NCBI GenBank assembly: GCA_964607755.1
Contig: CAZSMC010000030.1
Coordinates: 1-51,511, forward strand
Direction: 5' to 3'
DNA: 51,511 nucleotides
Source: CAZSMC01 sp964607755
GTDB lineage: Bacteria > Zhuqueibacterota > Zhuqueibacteria > Residuimicrobiales > Krinioviventaceae
The notes under the pieces are model-generated. The model had not been told where the DNA came from. It ran no database searches and saw only the letters and a program-made list of their open reading frames with translations. The position numbers were made by a program, and so were the translations under genes. Positions 34,172-43,241 of this stretch are shown here, one piece after another; positions within the stretch are counted from its first letter, which is position 1; the number at the start of each line of letters is the position of its first letter.

Positions 34172-35332
34172 ATGATTATTAGAGAAGCTGAAATAAAAAA
34201 CATCACCCACCTTTTTGAAATTTTTAAAATAGTTGGAATCGTGGGTGCGAGACAAGTTGGCAAAACAACGCTGGCACGGCAATTTGCACAGCACACTAAA
34301 GAGCCAGTGTCCTTTTTTGATCTTGAAAATCCTGAGGATATAACTCGATTAGCAGACCCAATGTTGAGCTTGAAAAATCTGAAAGGCATTGTTGTTTTAG
34401 ATGAAATACAGCGTTTCCAGGATTTATTTAAAATTTTACGTGTACTTGCGGATCGCCCGAATACACCGACTCGCTTTCTGGTACTCGGCAGCGCATCACC
34501 GGATTTACTCAAACAAAGTTCTGAAACATTGGCTGGACGGATTACCTATCAAGAATTAGGTGGTTTTTCAACAAGTGAGGTAGGGCTTGAAAATGCTGAA
34601 AAACTCTGGCTGCGAGGTGGGTTCCCACTATCATTTTTAGCACGAACACATTTAAGCAGCGAAGAATGGCGTCGAGGATTTGTCAGAACATTTTTAGAGA
34701 GAGATATGCCGCAACTGGGTTTCACAATTAATTCGACTACATTGCGGCGTTTTTGGTCGATGCTCGCGCATTATCACGGACAAATTTGGAATGCATCTGA
34801 GATCGGTCGGTCCTTCGGATTAGCACACACGACTGTACGAGATTACCTGGATGCCTTGACTTCTGCGCTTGTCATTAGGCAACTTGAACCCTGGTTCGAA
34901 AATATTTCCAAACGCCAGGTTAAAGCACCAAAAATCTATATCACTGACAGTGGGTTAATGCATACTCTGCTGAATATTCGAACATTAAAAGATCTGGAAG
35001 GACACCCCAAAGTTGGAGCATCGTGGGAAGGATTTGTCATCGAGCAACTTGTACGCCATCTGGACGTGGAATACAACGAGTGTTATTTTTGGGCAACTCA
35101 TGCGGGCGCTGAGCTAGATTTGTTTATTCCACGCGGACAAAAACGATATGGGTTCGAAATCAAACGAACAACAGCACCAAAATTAACACCATCCATGCGC
35201 AGCGCTTTGGACGTATTGAACTTAAATCGCCTTGATGTAATTCATATGGGAGAACATACATTTCCGCTGAAAGAAAATGTACGGGCAGTACCTTTTTCAA
35301 AATTGACGGATATTATCAATCCTTTAGCATGA
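34172..35332 (+). CDS. AAA_14/DUF4143 ATPase with C-terminal nuclease-like domain
   Basis: A 386-aa ATPase of the widespread AAA_14 plus DUF4143 family, of uncertain function and common in accessory regions. Walker A is GARQVGKTTLAR and Walker B GIVVLDEIQ. SLLHT-like and TTVRDYLDAL segments form a winged-helix part. The C-terminal GAELDLFIP ... YGFEIKRT has the PD-(D/E)xK nuclease pattern. I start it at 34172, where AAGGT is 8 nt upstream; a longer reading from 34136 begins inside the palindrome. It stands alone between the chimeric regulator and a secreted beta-helix protein. Such genes often move horizontally. Confidence 0.88.
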   Translation: MIIREAEIKNITHLFEIFKIVGIVGARQVGKTTLARQFAQHTKEPVSFFDLENPEDITRLADPMLSLKNLKGIVVLDEIQRFQDLFKILRVLADRPNTPTRFLVLGSASPDLLKQSSETLAGRITYQELGGFSTSEVGLENAEKLWLRGGFPLSFLARTHLSSEEWRRGFVRTFLERDMPQLGFTINSTTLRRFWSMLAHYHGQIWNASEIGRSFGLAHTTVRDYLDALTSALVIRQLEPWFENISKRQVKAPKIYITDSGLMHTLLNIRTLKDLEGHPKVGASWEGFVIEQLVRHLDVEYNECYFWATHAGAELDLFIPRGQKRYGFEIKRTTAPKLTPSMRSALDVLNLNRLDVIHMGEHTFPLKENVRAVPFSKLTDIINPLA

Positions 35333-35508
35333 ATAGTTTGGCATTTCCACTCCAAAGTATTCTATCCTCTTCTGACTTTTCGCTGAATATCACCAAAAAT
35401 GTTACATCTGTGTTAATCTTTGTTACATCTGTGGTAGACTCTGATTGGGTAAATTTAATAAACTGTGCGTGAATCCAGTTCAATTTTCACTAAAAAGAGG
35501 GGTATGCC

Positions 35509-37668
35509 ATGAAGATGTACAGCTTTATTTTCGCAGTAACGTGTCTTTTAACAGGACTCGTTACAGCGGGTACAATCCATGTACCTGCAGATCAACCTAC
35601 CATTCAGACCGGAATTGATTCAGCTTCAACAAGGGATACCGTACTGGTTGCGGACGGAACCTACTTTGAGAACATTGACTTTAAAGGCAAAGCCATTACC
35701 GTAGCCAGTCATTATGCCGTAGATCAGGACACAATGCATATCAAGAATACGGTTATTGATGGCAGCAAGGCAAGCAATTCTGACAATGCTTCTGTAGTCT
35801 ATTTCAAATCAGGGGAAGACACCACGTCGGTACTCACGGGATTTACAATTACCGGCGGAAAAGGTTCAAAAACCGGCGGTACGGTGTTTGGCAAGAAAAT
35901 CAACGGCGGTGGTATTTTCTGCCAGAAAAGCGCAGCGCGTATTGTTCACAACATTATCCGGGACAATTCAGCTATCGGAAAACAGGAATCCGGAGGTGGG
36001 GGAATCTATGCCACACCAGATAACAACCTGGACAAGCTGCTCATCATCGAAGACAATCTGTTTCTGCGAAATCATGCTGAATCATCCGTTGACGAGGCAG
36101 CCGGCGGGGCAGTGTGGACGGATATGAACACCCGCGCACATTATAACATTTTTCTCGACAACACCTGTAACGGTCAAAAAGTTTGTTCCGGTGCGGCGCT
36201 GGCTGGCGGCGGTTACGCGCCTGGGCGGTACGAGATGTCGTTTTGCCACAATATCGTGAAAAACAATGTGTGCACAACCAATCTCAAAGGCGGATGGTCA
36301 CACGGAGCTGTCATTACCGTGTACAATAAAAACACCATCAAAAACAATCATTTTGTCGGCAACAAAAATGAGGGCGCTTCCAGTCGTGCGCGTTCATCCG
36401 CTTTGATGGTCTATGAATCGAACACGAACACGCTTATTGCTAAAAACCGTTTCGTCCAAAACAGACATCACAGTCTGGTGGACAGTTATTGGGGCGCGGC
36501 GCTTTTTGTTCAAAACTCAACCCAAGTGCTTGTTGATGATAACCTGTTCGAGGAAAATTCCTGTAAAGCCGGTCCCGGCGTTTATTTTTTCAGGTCAGAA
36601 GGCACTATTCGAAACAACACGATCACAAAGAACCCGGCCATCGAGTTTGCTGCTGGTTTAGAATCATATCAATCCAAACTATTGGTCGAAAACAATACTA
36701 TTTCAAAAAATGAATGCACCAAAGACGGGGGCTCCGGCAGTGTTTGGCTCATCGAATCCACTGGTGTGTTGCAGAATAATCTTATCATCCGAAACAAAGC
36801 ATCACGTGGTGCTGGTATTGGTGTGTGGGTCATTCTAAACAATAGTATAAAACAGAATTTCTTTCCTGAAAATAATTCATCATGGCTCCGGGATAACTGT
36901 TTGTATCGTGCAGCTCGAGATTCATCACTTGATGTGGATGGCCTTGTTTTAATCAACAAGACAATTTGTCACAACACCGGTTGGCAGGGAGGCGGACTGT
37001 ACATGAATGGCTGGAAAGTGTATGCGTTTAACAACATTTTCTGGAAGAACAATTCGAGTTTTAATTCGCAGCAGATATTCAGAGACAGAGGCAGTGGAAA
37101 ATTGACCATTCAAAACTGTGTTGTTGAAAACGGCTGGGCAAGCGGTGACAATATCCTCGATACAGATCCGCTTCTCGATGAATCTACATGGGAATTAACA
37201 GAGGATAGTCCATGCATTGGTTCCGGTATACTGGAGATGGATATTGATGGCCAGTTATTCGTTTGTCCGTGCTACGATTTATACGGCAACGAACGCCCCA
37301 TGTCGTCACTGTCCAATCCGGATATTGGCTCGGTTGAAAATGCGCTGGACTTTCCTTCCGGTGTAAGCAAAGCACAATCGACGCTTCCAAACGAGTTTCG
37401 CCTTTTGCAAAATTACCCGAACCCGTTTAATCCTTCGACAACAATCGAATATGACGTTCCTTCAAATCAACTTGTCAAGCTGCGCATCTACGATCTTTTA
37501 GGCCGGCACATTCGTACTTTGACGGAAACACATCACAATGCAGGGCGATACAGCATCACCTGGGACGCGGTTGATGAACGCGGCAAAGGGGTCCCGGCCG
37601 GTGTGTACCTGTGCCGATTACAGTCCGGGGATGTGAGCCGAACGATCAAGATGGTGCTGGTGCGTTGA
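35509..37668 (+). CDS. Secreted right-handed beta-helix protein with C-terminal sorting domain
   Basis: A 719-aa secreted protein. A signal peptide (SFIFAVTCLLTGLVTAG) is followed by TIHVPADQPTIQTGID, the usual entry to a pectate-lyase-like parallel beta-helix. Repeats rich in Asn (NNTI, NNLF, KNN) fill residues about 60-590. The last 90 residues carry QNYPNPFNPSTTIEYDVPS and GVPAGVYLCRLQSGD, the FCB C-terminal sorting domain. GAGGGG precedes the ATG. No catalytic residues can be assigned; it may bind or cleave polysaccharide at the cell surface. A tandem word TTACATCTGTG recurs in the gap just upstream (about 35401-35435). Confidence 0.85.
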   Translation: MKMYSFIFAVTCLLTGLVTAGTIHVPADQPTIQTGIDSASTRDTVLVADGTYFENIDFKGKAITVASHYAVDQDTMHIKNTVIDGSKASNSDNASVVYFKSGEDTTSVLTGFTITGGKGSKTGGTVFGKKINGGGIFCQKSAARIVHNIIRDNSAIGKQESGGGGIYATPDNNLDKLLIIEDNLFLRNHAESSVDEAAGGAVWTDMNTRAHYNIFLDNTCNGQKVCSGAALAGGGYAPGRYEMSFCHNIVKNNVCTTNLKGGWSHGAVITVYNKNTIKNNHFVGNKNEGASSRARSSALMVYESNTNTLIAKNRFVQNRHHSLVDSYWGAALFVQNSTQVLVDDNLFEENSCKAGPGVYFFRSEGTIRNNTITKNPAIEFAAGLESYQSKLLVENNTISKNECTKDGGSGSVWLIESTGVLQNNLIIRNKASRGAGIGVWVILNNSIKQNFFPENNSSWLRDNCLYRAARDSSLDVDGLVLINKTICHNTGWQGGGLYMNGWKVYAFNNIFWKNNSSFNSQQIFRDRGSGKLTIQNCVVENGWASGDNILDTDPLLDESTWELTEDSPCIGSGILEMDIDGQLFVCPCYDLYGNERPMSSLSNPDIGSVENALDFPSGVSKAQSTLPNEFRLLQNYPNPFNPSTTIEYDVPSNQLVKLRIYDLLGRHIRTLTETHHNAGRYSITWDAVDERGKGVPAGVYLCRLQSGDVSRTIKMVLVR

Positions 37669-37673
37669 CTGAA

Positions 37674-37862
37674 TTTGTCGTACACCTTAAGAGGCTGTCG
37701 AAAAAGCCAAAACTAGCCCCCAACAAGGGGTCGCTTAAGGATTTGAACAATATTCTAAATATATGATTAATTGTAAATTAAGCAATTTCTTTTTTTCCAG
37801 GAGCGACCCCATGTTAGGACTGACATTAAGTTTTTCGACAAGCTCTCGTGGTGTGCGACAAA
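37674..37862. repeat. Palindromic repeat split by a 163-bp MITE-like insertion
   Basis: TTTGTCGTACACC (37674-37686) faces GGTGTGCGACAAA (37850-37862), 12 of 13 paired. These are the two arms of the GTAGTACACC-type palindrome seen intact at 47338-47368, here pushed apart. The segment between (37687-37849) is itself a long imperfect inverted repeat. Confidence 0.65.
37687..37849. mobile_element. MITE-like element with long imperfect inverted ends
   Basis: The left end GAGGCTGTCGAAAAA (37691-37705) matches the inverted right end TTTTTCGACAAGCTCTC (37831-37847). Further in, CAAGGGGTCGCTTAAGG mirrors GGAGCGACCCCATG. It has no coding capacity and an AT-rich centre. The GGCTGTCGAAAAA end resembles ends of transposase-carrying insertion sequences, so it is probably a non-autonomous derivative moved in trans. 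Confidence 0.6.
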
Positions 37863-37882
37863 TTTAAGATCACATATCAGTG

Positions 37883-37908
37883 GTAGTAGCGGTCACGACC
37901 GCTCCTAC
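37883..37908. repeat. Palindromic element GTAGTAGCGGTC/GACCGCTCCTAC
   Basis: GTAGTAGCGGTC (37883-37894) faces GACCGCTCCTAC (37897-37908), 11 of 12 paired with a 2-nt loop. This is a REP-like hairpin of a different family from the neighbouring one. There is no T-run, so it is not a terminator. Confidence 0.6.
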
Positions 37909-38070
37909 TATCCATTCCAATAAAAAAATATCCATTGATCATCGAAAGATATTTTTCACAAGTATCGAAAATAACTTGAAAAAATTCAATTTCTTTGCTA
38001 TAATCCTTTTTAAGAATTCCACTCAAATCAATGAGCATAATATATCATCGTCATAGCAAAGGAATAGCTG

Positions 38071-39588
38071 ATGGTTGATCCGGATTTACAATCGATTCAG
38101 CAAGTCAGAACGCTCTGTCAGCAAGCGACAGAAGCGCTGGAAAAGTTAAAAACGTTCTCGCAACAGGATATCGATCGCATCGTCGAGGCCATGGCCCAGG
38201 TTGGGTATAAAGCATCCCGACATCTGGCTGAAGCGGCGGTTAAGGAAACCGGTTTTGGAGTGGTTGCTGATAAAACAGTAAAAAACGAGGTGGCCACTAA
38301 AAACGTTCAGGATTATATCCGGTCGATGAAAACCGTTGGCATTATCCACGAGTCAAAAGATGAAAAAGTCATTGAAATTGCCGAACCGGTTGGGGTTATC
38401 GCCGGCATCATTCCGGTCACAAACCCAACATCAACCACGCTGTTCAAATCCATTATTGCGATGAAATCGAGGAATCCTATCATTTTCTCGCCGCATCCGA
38501 ATGCCGTCGGATGCATCACCGAAACCGTTGAACTGATGCAAAAGGTCATTAGCTCTATGGGCGCGCCCAAGGAAGCCATTGGCATTATTTCGCTTCCCAC
38601 ATTGAAAGCCACTCAGGAATTGATGCACCACCCGGATGTAGCATTGATTCTTGCTACCGGTGGAGCCGCCATGGTAAAAAGCGCTTACAGTTCCGGCAAG
38701 CCGTCCTATGGCGTGGGACCTGGTAACGTGCCGGCATTTATTGAGCGCTCCGCTGATATCGACAAAGCAGTTGCAGATATTATCGCCTCCAAAACATTTG
38801 ACAACGGTACAGTCTGCGCCTCGGAACAGTCGCTTATCGTTGACCAATCGGTGAGTCCGGCAGTGCGACAGGCGTTGAAAGAGCATAACGCCTATTTTAC
38901 GACCAGGCAGGAAACCCAACTTGTTTCTCAAGTTTTGGTAACGTCAAATTTGACAATCAACCCAAAATTGGTCGGACAGCCGGTGTACGTCGTTGCGCAG
39001 CATGCCGGATTTCATGTGCCGGAAGATACGTCGCTGTTGGTTGCTGAGCTTGGAGGAGTCGGCAAGGATTTTCCGCTTTCTATCGAAAAGCTCTCACCGG
39101 TCATCGCCTATTACGAAGTGAATGGCTGGGAGGCCGGCTGCGACCGCTGCATCGAGCTTTTGAAATTCGGCGGCATCGGTCATACCCTGGCGATTCATTC
39201 GAACAATCACGATATCATCATGGAATTTGCGCTGAAAAAACCGGCGTTTCGCATTCTGGTCAATACGCCGAGCACACACGGCGCTGTGGGATACACCACA
39301 AATTTAGCGCCGTCGTTAACCCTGGGATGCGGCACCACCGGCGGCAATATCACCTCGGACAATATCACGCCCATGCACTTGATCAACATCAAGCGACTGG
39401 CGTATGAAACCCGGCCGCTCTCGCATGTCAGTGCAAAAAAGAAATCCGGTCGGGCACAGCGAAAGTTGATCACCGAACGGGATGTCCGCCAGGCGTTATC
39501 CGCAGGTGTGAAAATCAAAATTGACGACAATACAATCGTCACCCCGTTAGCGAGGGAACTCGGTGCGGAAAAGGGGCTGTTCGAATGA
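38071..39588 (+). CDS. CoA-acylating aldehyde dehydrogenase (EutE/PduP-like) with extra C-terminal tail
   Basis: A 505-aa CoA-dependent aldehyde dehydrogenase of the acetaldehyde/propionaldehyde class, which turns an aldehyde plus CoA and NAD into acyl-CoA. The catalytic Cys249 is in FDNGTVCASEQS. GVIAGIIPVTNPTST and GYTTNLAPSLTLGCGTTGG are family signatures. The last 40 residues (ITERDVRQALSAGVKIKID, VTPLARELGAEKG) go beyond the core domain; tails of this type occur on enzymes of bacterial microcompartments. A microcompartment role, for example in fucose or rhamnose breakdown through lactaldehyde, is therefore possible, but no shell-protein gene is in the window. AAGGAA is 7 nt before the ATG. 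Confidence 0.9.
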   Translation: MVDPDLQSIQQVRTLCQQATEALEKLKTFSQQDIDRIVEAMAQVGYKASRHLAEAAVKETGFGVVADKTVKNEVATKNVQDYIRSMKTVGIIHESKDEKVIEIAEPVGVIAGIIPVTNPTSTTLFKSIIAMKSRNPIIFSPHPNAVGCITETVELMQKVISSMGAPKEAIGIISLPTLKATQELMHHPDVALILATGGAAMVKSAYSSGKPSYGVGPGNVPAFIERSADIDKAVADIIASKTFDNGTVCASEQSLIVDQSVSPAVRQALKEHNAYFTTRQETQLVSQVLVTSNLTINPKLVGQPVYVVAQHAGFHVPEDTSLLVAELGGVGKDFPLSIEKLSPVIAYYEVNGWEAGCDRCIELLKFGGIGHTLAIHSNNHDIIMEFALKKPAFRILVNTPSTHGAVGYTTNLAPSLTLGCGTTGGNITSDNITPMHLINIKRLAYETRPLSHVSAKKKSGRAQRKLITERDVRQALSAGVKIKIDDNTIVTPLARELGAEKGLFE

Positions 39589-39673
39589 TTCAACCTTTGC
39601 TCGAAAAAGGTAAATTGCACATAAAAAAATATTTTACAACTTGTTACTTTTTCGAACTCTCACGTTTTAGCAA

Positions 39674-39952
39674 TTATGTTATTTTACCAAGTTCTTTATC
39701 TATTCGTTCCCTCAGATAAATCTTGATAAGAGATTGGTACGGAATATCCCTTTTATTTGCGATCATACGTAATTCATCCAGGAGATACTCTGGTAAACGC
39801 AACGAAATGGTTTTTGTAGAAGGCTTTAATTTTGAAAAGTATATTGGCTTTGACTTTTGCCAGTTAATATATTTGGTAGAATCTTCTTTCGCCCAAAATT
39901 CTCTCTCTTTATCTTCATTATCAAAGTTCGTTATATTTTTTGATTTGCTCAT
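39674..39952 (-). CDS. CopG/BrnA-like antitoxin
   Basis: A 92-aa ribbon-helix-helix antitoxin. EREFWAKEDSTKYINW and LKPSTKTISLRLPEYLLDEL match the BrnA/CopG-type family, with the DNA-binding strand TKTISLRLPE and the helical part DIPYQSLIKIYLRERI. The ATG at 39952 has AGAGAG upstream. Normally the BrnT toxin gene comes first; here only its last residues remain (next entry), so this is an orphan antitoxin. It may still repress its own promoter or neutralise related toxins. Confidence 0.82.
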   Translation of the reverse strand: MSKSKNITNFDNEDKEREFWAKEDSTKYINWQKSKPIYFSKLKPSTKTISLRLPEYLLDELRMIANKRDIPYQSLIKIYLRERIDKELGKIT

Positions 39953-40033
39953 AATAAAGCTCTCTTTTTTATTCATGTTTCGTGCAGAAATGACACGAAC
40001 AAGTTTTTCACGAATTGTGAATACAATATACAA
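39953..40033 (-). pseudogene. BrnT toxin remnant (C-terminal tail)
   Basis: In frame with the antitoxin and just before it, the DNA encodes YIVFTIREKLVRVISARNMN, the typical C-terminal end of a BrnT toxin. An in-frame stop (TAA) lies just upstream of the first codon and no BrnT body precedes it. The remnant has lost its own stop and runs in frame into the antitoxin. The toxin is therefore deleted. Confidence 0.7.
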
Positions 40034-40251
40034 TAATTATCAAGTTAAAAATCATTTCTTAGCTTTTGATTTTAAATGATGAAATTTATTCGGAAAAATA
40101 ATGTTACATTTTTCTATCCAGAAACGTATATAATTTAATCCAATCAAACCGAATTCATTCTTTTCACAAAACCAGCAAAGGAATATTTATTCATTTTTAA
40201 ACGTAGTTTGGCAATCCCCTAATATCACGATCATAATTTTGGGAGGTAAAA

Positions 40252-41793
40252 ATGTCATTAATGAGCAGGCGAGATTTTTTAAACACATCTGCTGCGTTGG
40301 GAGGAGCTGCTGCTTTTACCCGGATAATTCCGGGTACCTTTGTAGAAGCTTCACGAGCTGCAAGCCCCGGTTTTTTTGAAAGCGAGTTTGGTGTGAGTGA
40401 AAGTCTGTGCAAAAAGGCGCTCGACAAGGCGCTGTCAAAGGGCGGCGATTTTGCCGATCTCTATTTTGAGCACAGCATCTCCAACTGGGTGAGTCTTGAA
40501 GACGGCAAAGTGGACCGTGCCTACGGAAGCATCGATTTGGGCGTCGGTATTCGTACGGTCAAAGGCGATCAAACCGGCTATGGGTTTACCCAGGAACTCA
40601 CCGAAGAATCCATCCTGGCAGCGGCATCAACAGCGGCAACGATTGCTGATGGCACACCAACATCATCAGCAAAAGAGTTTGTCAAACTTGAAACACAAAA
40701 TTACTATCCGCTTTCAAGATTGCTAACCGATGTTTCTCTTTTTTCCAAACTGCCCCTTATCAAACGTGTCAATGAAAAATGCTTTTCACTTTCAGAGTTC
40801 GTCATCAAGGCCAATATAACGCTGCACGATCAGCAAAAGCGCATTATGATTGTTACGAGTGATGGTGTTAAAGCAGAAGATATTCTTCCGCGCGATTACC
40901 TCTCTGCGTCTGTTGTTGCTGAAAAGGACGGCAAGCAGGAGCGGTCGTGGTACAACTTTGGCGGTCGACGTGACTTTTCCTATTTCACGACCGAGCTTGC
41001 GGACAAACTGGCCGAGGAGGCCGTACATCGAGCCGTTATCCTTTTTGACGCTCAGCAGCCACCGGCCGGTGAAATGCCCGTTGTGTTGGGGCCCGGTGTG
41101 ACCGGCATTCTTCTCCACGAAGCGATCGGCCATGGCATGGAAGCGGATTTTAATCGCAAAGGCATTTCTACCTATGCGACAATGATCGGTAAAAAAGTGG
41201 CCGAACCTTTTGTCACTATTGTTGATGAAGGCATTACTCCCAATCAAATGGGATCACTTAATTTTGACGACGAGGCTGTGCCGGGTCAGAAAACAATGCT
41301 GGTGGAAAACGGCATTTTGAAAGGCTACCTGCACGACCGGATTTCGGCTAAACATTACAAGGTTGAACCGACAGGCAATGGTCGGCGCCAAAGTTATCAG
41401 CATTATCCCATCCCGCGAATGCGAAACACCTATATGCTTGCCGGCGAAGCCGATCCGCAAGATGTAATTAAAGCTGTGGATAAAGGCATCTATGTTGAAG
41501 ACATCGCCAACGGCCAGGTGAAAATCGGTGAAGGCGATTTTGCATTTTATGTCTCACAAGGCAAAATGATCGAGCAGGGCAAAATCACCAAACCGGTCAA
41601 GGATATCAACATTATGGGGAATGGCCCCAAAATGCTGCGCAATGTCACCATGGTGGCCAATGATTTGGAATTGCACCAGGGTGGCGCCGGTCAGTGCGGC
41701 AAAGATGGTCAGGGCGTGCCGGTGTCGTTTGGACTACCGACCTGCCTGGTTAAATCGATGACAATCGGCGGTACACAAAAACAAGGAGCATAA
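40252..41793 (+). CDS. tldD: TldD-type metalloprotease with Tat-like signal
   Basis: A 513-aa TldD, the metal-binding half of the TldD/TldE protease, which processes peptides such as modified peptide precursors and antitoxins. The zinc motif HEAIGH (His289, Glu290, His294) is intact, and FVTIVDEGITPNQMGSLNFDDE and RMRNTYMLAGEADP are conserved. Unusually, it starts with a twin-arginine-like signal (SRRDFLNTSAALGGAAAF), whereas the well-known TldD is cytoplasmic. GGGAGG is 5-6 nt before the ATG. It overlaps or abuts tldE, so the two are co-translated. No RiPP precursor is recognisable nearby. Confidence 0.93.
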   Translation: MSLMSRRDFLNTSAALGGAAAFTRIIPGTFVEASRAASPGFFESEFGVSESLCKKALDKALSKGGDFADLYFEHSISNWVSLEDGKVDRAYGSIDLGVGIRTVKGDQTGYGFTQELTEESILAAASTAATIADGTPTSSAKEFVKLETQNYYPLSRLLTDVSLFSKLPLIKRVNEKCFSLSEFVIKANITLHDQQKRIMIVTSDGVKAEDILPRDYLSASVVAEKDGKQERSWYNFGGRRDFSYFTTELADKLAEEAVHRAVILFDAQQPPAGEMPVVLGPGVTGILLHEAIGHGMEADFNRKGISTYATMIGKKVAEPFVTIVDEGITPNQMGSLNFDDEAVPGQKTMLVENGILKGYLHDRISAKHYKVEPTGNGRRQSYQHYPIPRMRNTYMLAGEADPQDVIKAVDKGIYVEDIANGQVKIGEGDFAFYVSQGKMIEQGKITKPVKDINIMGNGPKMLRNVTMVANDLELHQGGAGQCGKDGQGVPVSFGLPTCLVKSMTIGGTQKQGA

Positions 41794-41795
41794 TG

Positions 41796-43118
41796 ATGAG
41801 CAAAGAAATGATGAATTTATGTGAATTTGTTTTGAAAACGGCCAAACGAGCGGGTGCTGCTGATTGCAAAGTGTCCTTTACCAAACGCCGGTTTGTTGAA
41901 GTGCAATATCGTGAGCACAAACCGGAAAGCGTCAAGGAAGCAACCACTCAAGGCATTGGTGTTGATGTGTATGTGAATGGCCGTTATTCCGCTCAAAATA
42001 CAGCGGACTTGCGAAAGGAGGCTTTAAAGACGTTTGTTGTGAATTTGACGGAAAATGCCAAACTGCTGGAAGAAGACCCGTACCGCAGTTTGCCAGATCC
42101 CACATATTATCAGGGACGCATGGATATTGATTTGCAGCTTTTGGATACCGGCTATAAAAGAATTACGCCAGAGCTGCGTCATACGATGGCACAGGAGCTT
42201 GAAGACTCTTGTTTAAAAGCAGGCGGTGAAAAAGTGATTTCCGTAACATCGCAGGTGTACGATGATTTCCGCGAAGAGACCGTTCTCACCAGCAATGGCT
42301 TTCAGGGCGAAACTGCATCCACGGTGTGCTATGCGTTTGCGGAAATGACGGCACAGGACGAAGGTGATCGCCGACCCAATGGCTATCATTATGTTGTGAG
42401 CCGGGCGCTGAAAAAATTGCCGTCTTGTGAAGAAATTGGTAAAAGAGCAGCAGAAAGAACCATGGAGCTTCTGGGCGGGAAAAAACTTGAAACGGAAAAA
42501 CTACCCATTATCATCGAAAACCGGAATGTCGGTCGTGTGCTGGGCGGATTTATTTCGGCCATGAACGGCTGGGCGTTGCAGCAGAAACGTTCCTTTTTAC
42601 TGAATAAAAAGGGCGAAAAGCTGGGCAGCGATGTGTTTACGCTGCACGACGATCCTCACATTGTGGGTGCGCTCGGTAGCCGTTTGTACGACGGCGACGG
42701 TTTTGCTACCAGGAAACGTACAATGATTGAAAACGGTGTGCTCAGGGATTATTATATCGACTGGTACCGCAGCCGCAAACTCGGCGTTGAACCCACGACT
42801 GGCGGCACGTCCAACCTGATTTTGCCGCCGGGACAACGTTCGGTTCAGAACATCATGAAAGACCTTGGCCGCGGTATTCTTGTTAATGGATTTATTGGCG
42901 GAAATTCCAATTCCAATACTGGTGATTTTTCCATTGGTATCACAGGTACATTGTTCGAGAATGGGCAGCCAACCCAGGCTGTTGCTGAAATGAATATTGC
43001 AGATAATCATCTCGAATTCTGGAACAAGTTAGTCGAAGCGGCGAATGATCCATGGTTGTACAGCGGGTGGCAAATGCCGAGTCTGGTGTTCACGGATGTG
43101 GTGGTTTCCGGCGTGTAA
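41796..43118 (+). CDS. tldE: TldE/PmbA protease partner
   Basis: A 440-aa TldE (PmbA) homologue, the partner that lacks the metal motif and forms the TldD/TldE heterodimer. FTKRRFVEVQYREHKPESVK and GIGVDVYVNGRYSAQNTADL match the N-terminal domain, and GGNSNSNTGDFSIGI the C-terminal one. AAGGAG ends 7 nt before the ATG at 41796; an ATG three nt earlier (41793) overlaps the tldD stop and is also possible. It has no signal peptide, unlike its partner, which raises the question of where the pair works. Confidence 0.92.
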   Translation: MSKEMMNLCEFVLKTAKRAGAADCKVSFTKRRFVEVQYREHKPESVKEATTQGIGVDVYVNGRYSAQNTADLRKEALKTFVVNLTENAKLLEEDPYRSLPDPTYYQGRMDIDLQLLDTGYKRITPELRHTMAQELEDSCLKAGGEKVISVTSQVYDDFREETVLTSNGFQGETASTVCYAFAEMTAQDEGDRRPNGYHYVVSRALKKLPSCEEIGKRAAERTMELLGGKKLETEKLPIIIENRNVGRVLGGFISAMNGWALQQKRSFLLNKKGEKLGSDVFTLHDDPHIVGALGSRLYDGDGFATRKRTMIENGVLRDYYIDWYRSRKLGVEPTTGGTSNLILPPGQRSVQNIMKDLGRGILVNGFIGGNSNSNTGDFSIGITGTLFENGQPTQAVAEMNIADNHLEFWNKLVEAANDPWLYSGWQMPSLVFTDVVVSGV

Positions 43119-43141
43119 AAGGTTACGAAAATCTTTAAAGA

Positions 43142-43190
43142 AAAGCCGGCTAATCTGGCAGATTTTTCTGAAACAGGATTAGCCGGTTTT
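43142..43190. terminator. Bidirectional terminator between tldE and cytochrome c
   Basis: CCGGCTAATC (43146-43155) pairs perfectly with GATTAGCCGG (43177-43186). AAAAG before the stem and TTTTG after it give a T-run on both strands. It serves the convergent tldE and cytochrome genes. Confidence 0.88.
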
Positions 43191-43241
43191 GCAATATTGC
43201 CTTTTATGTTCTCTTGCACGCATTTACTTCGGCTCAGGGGC

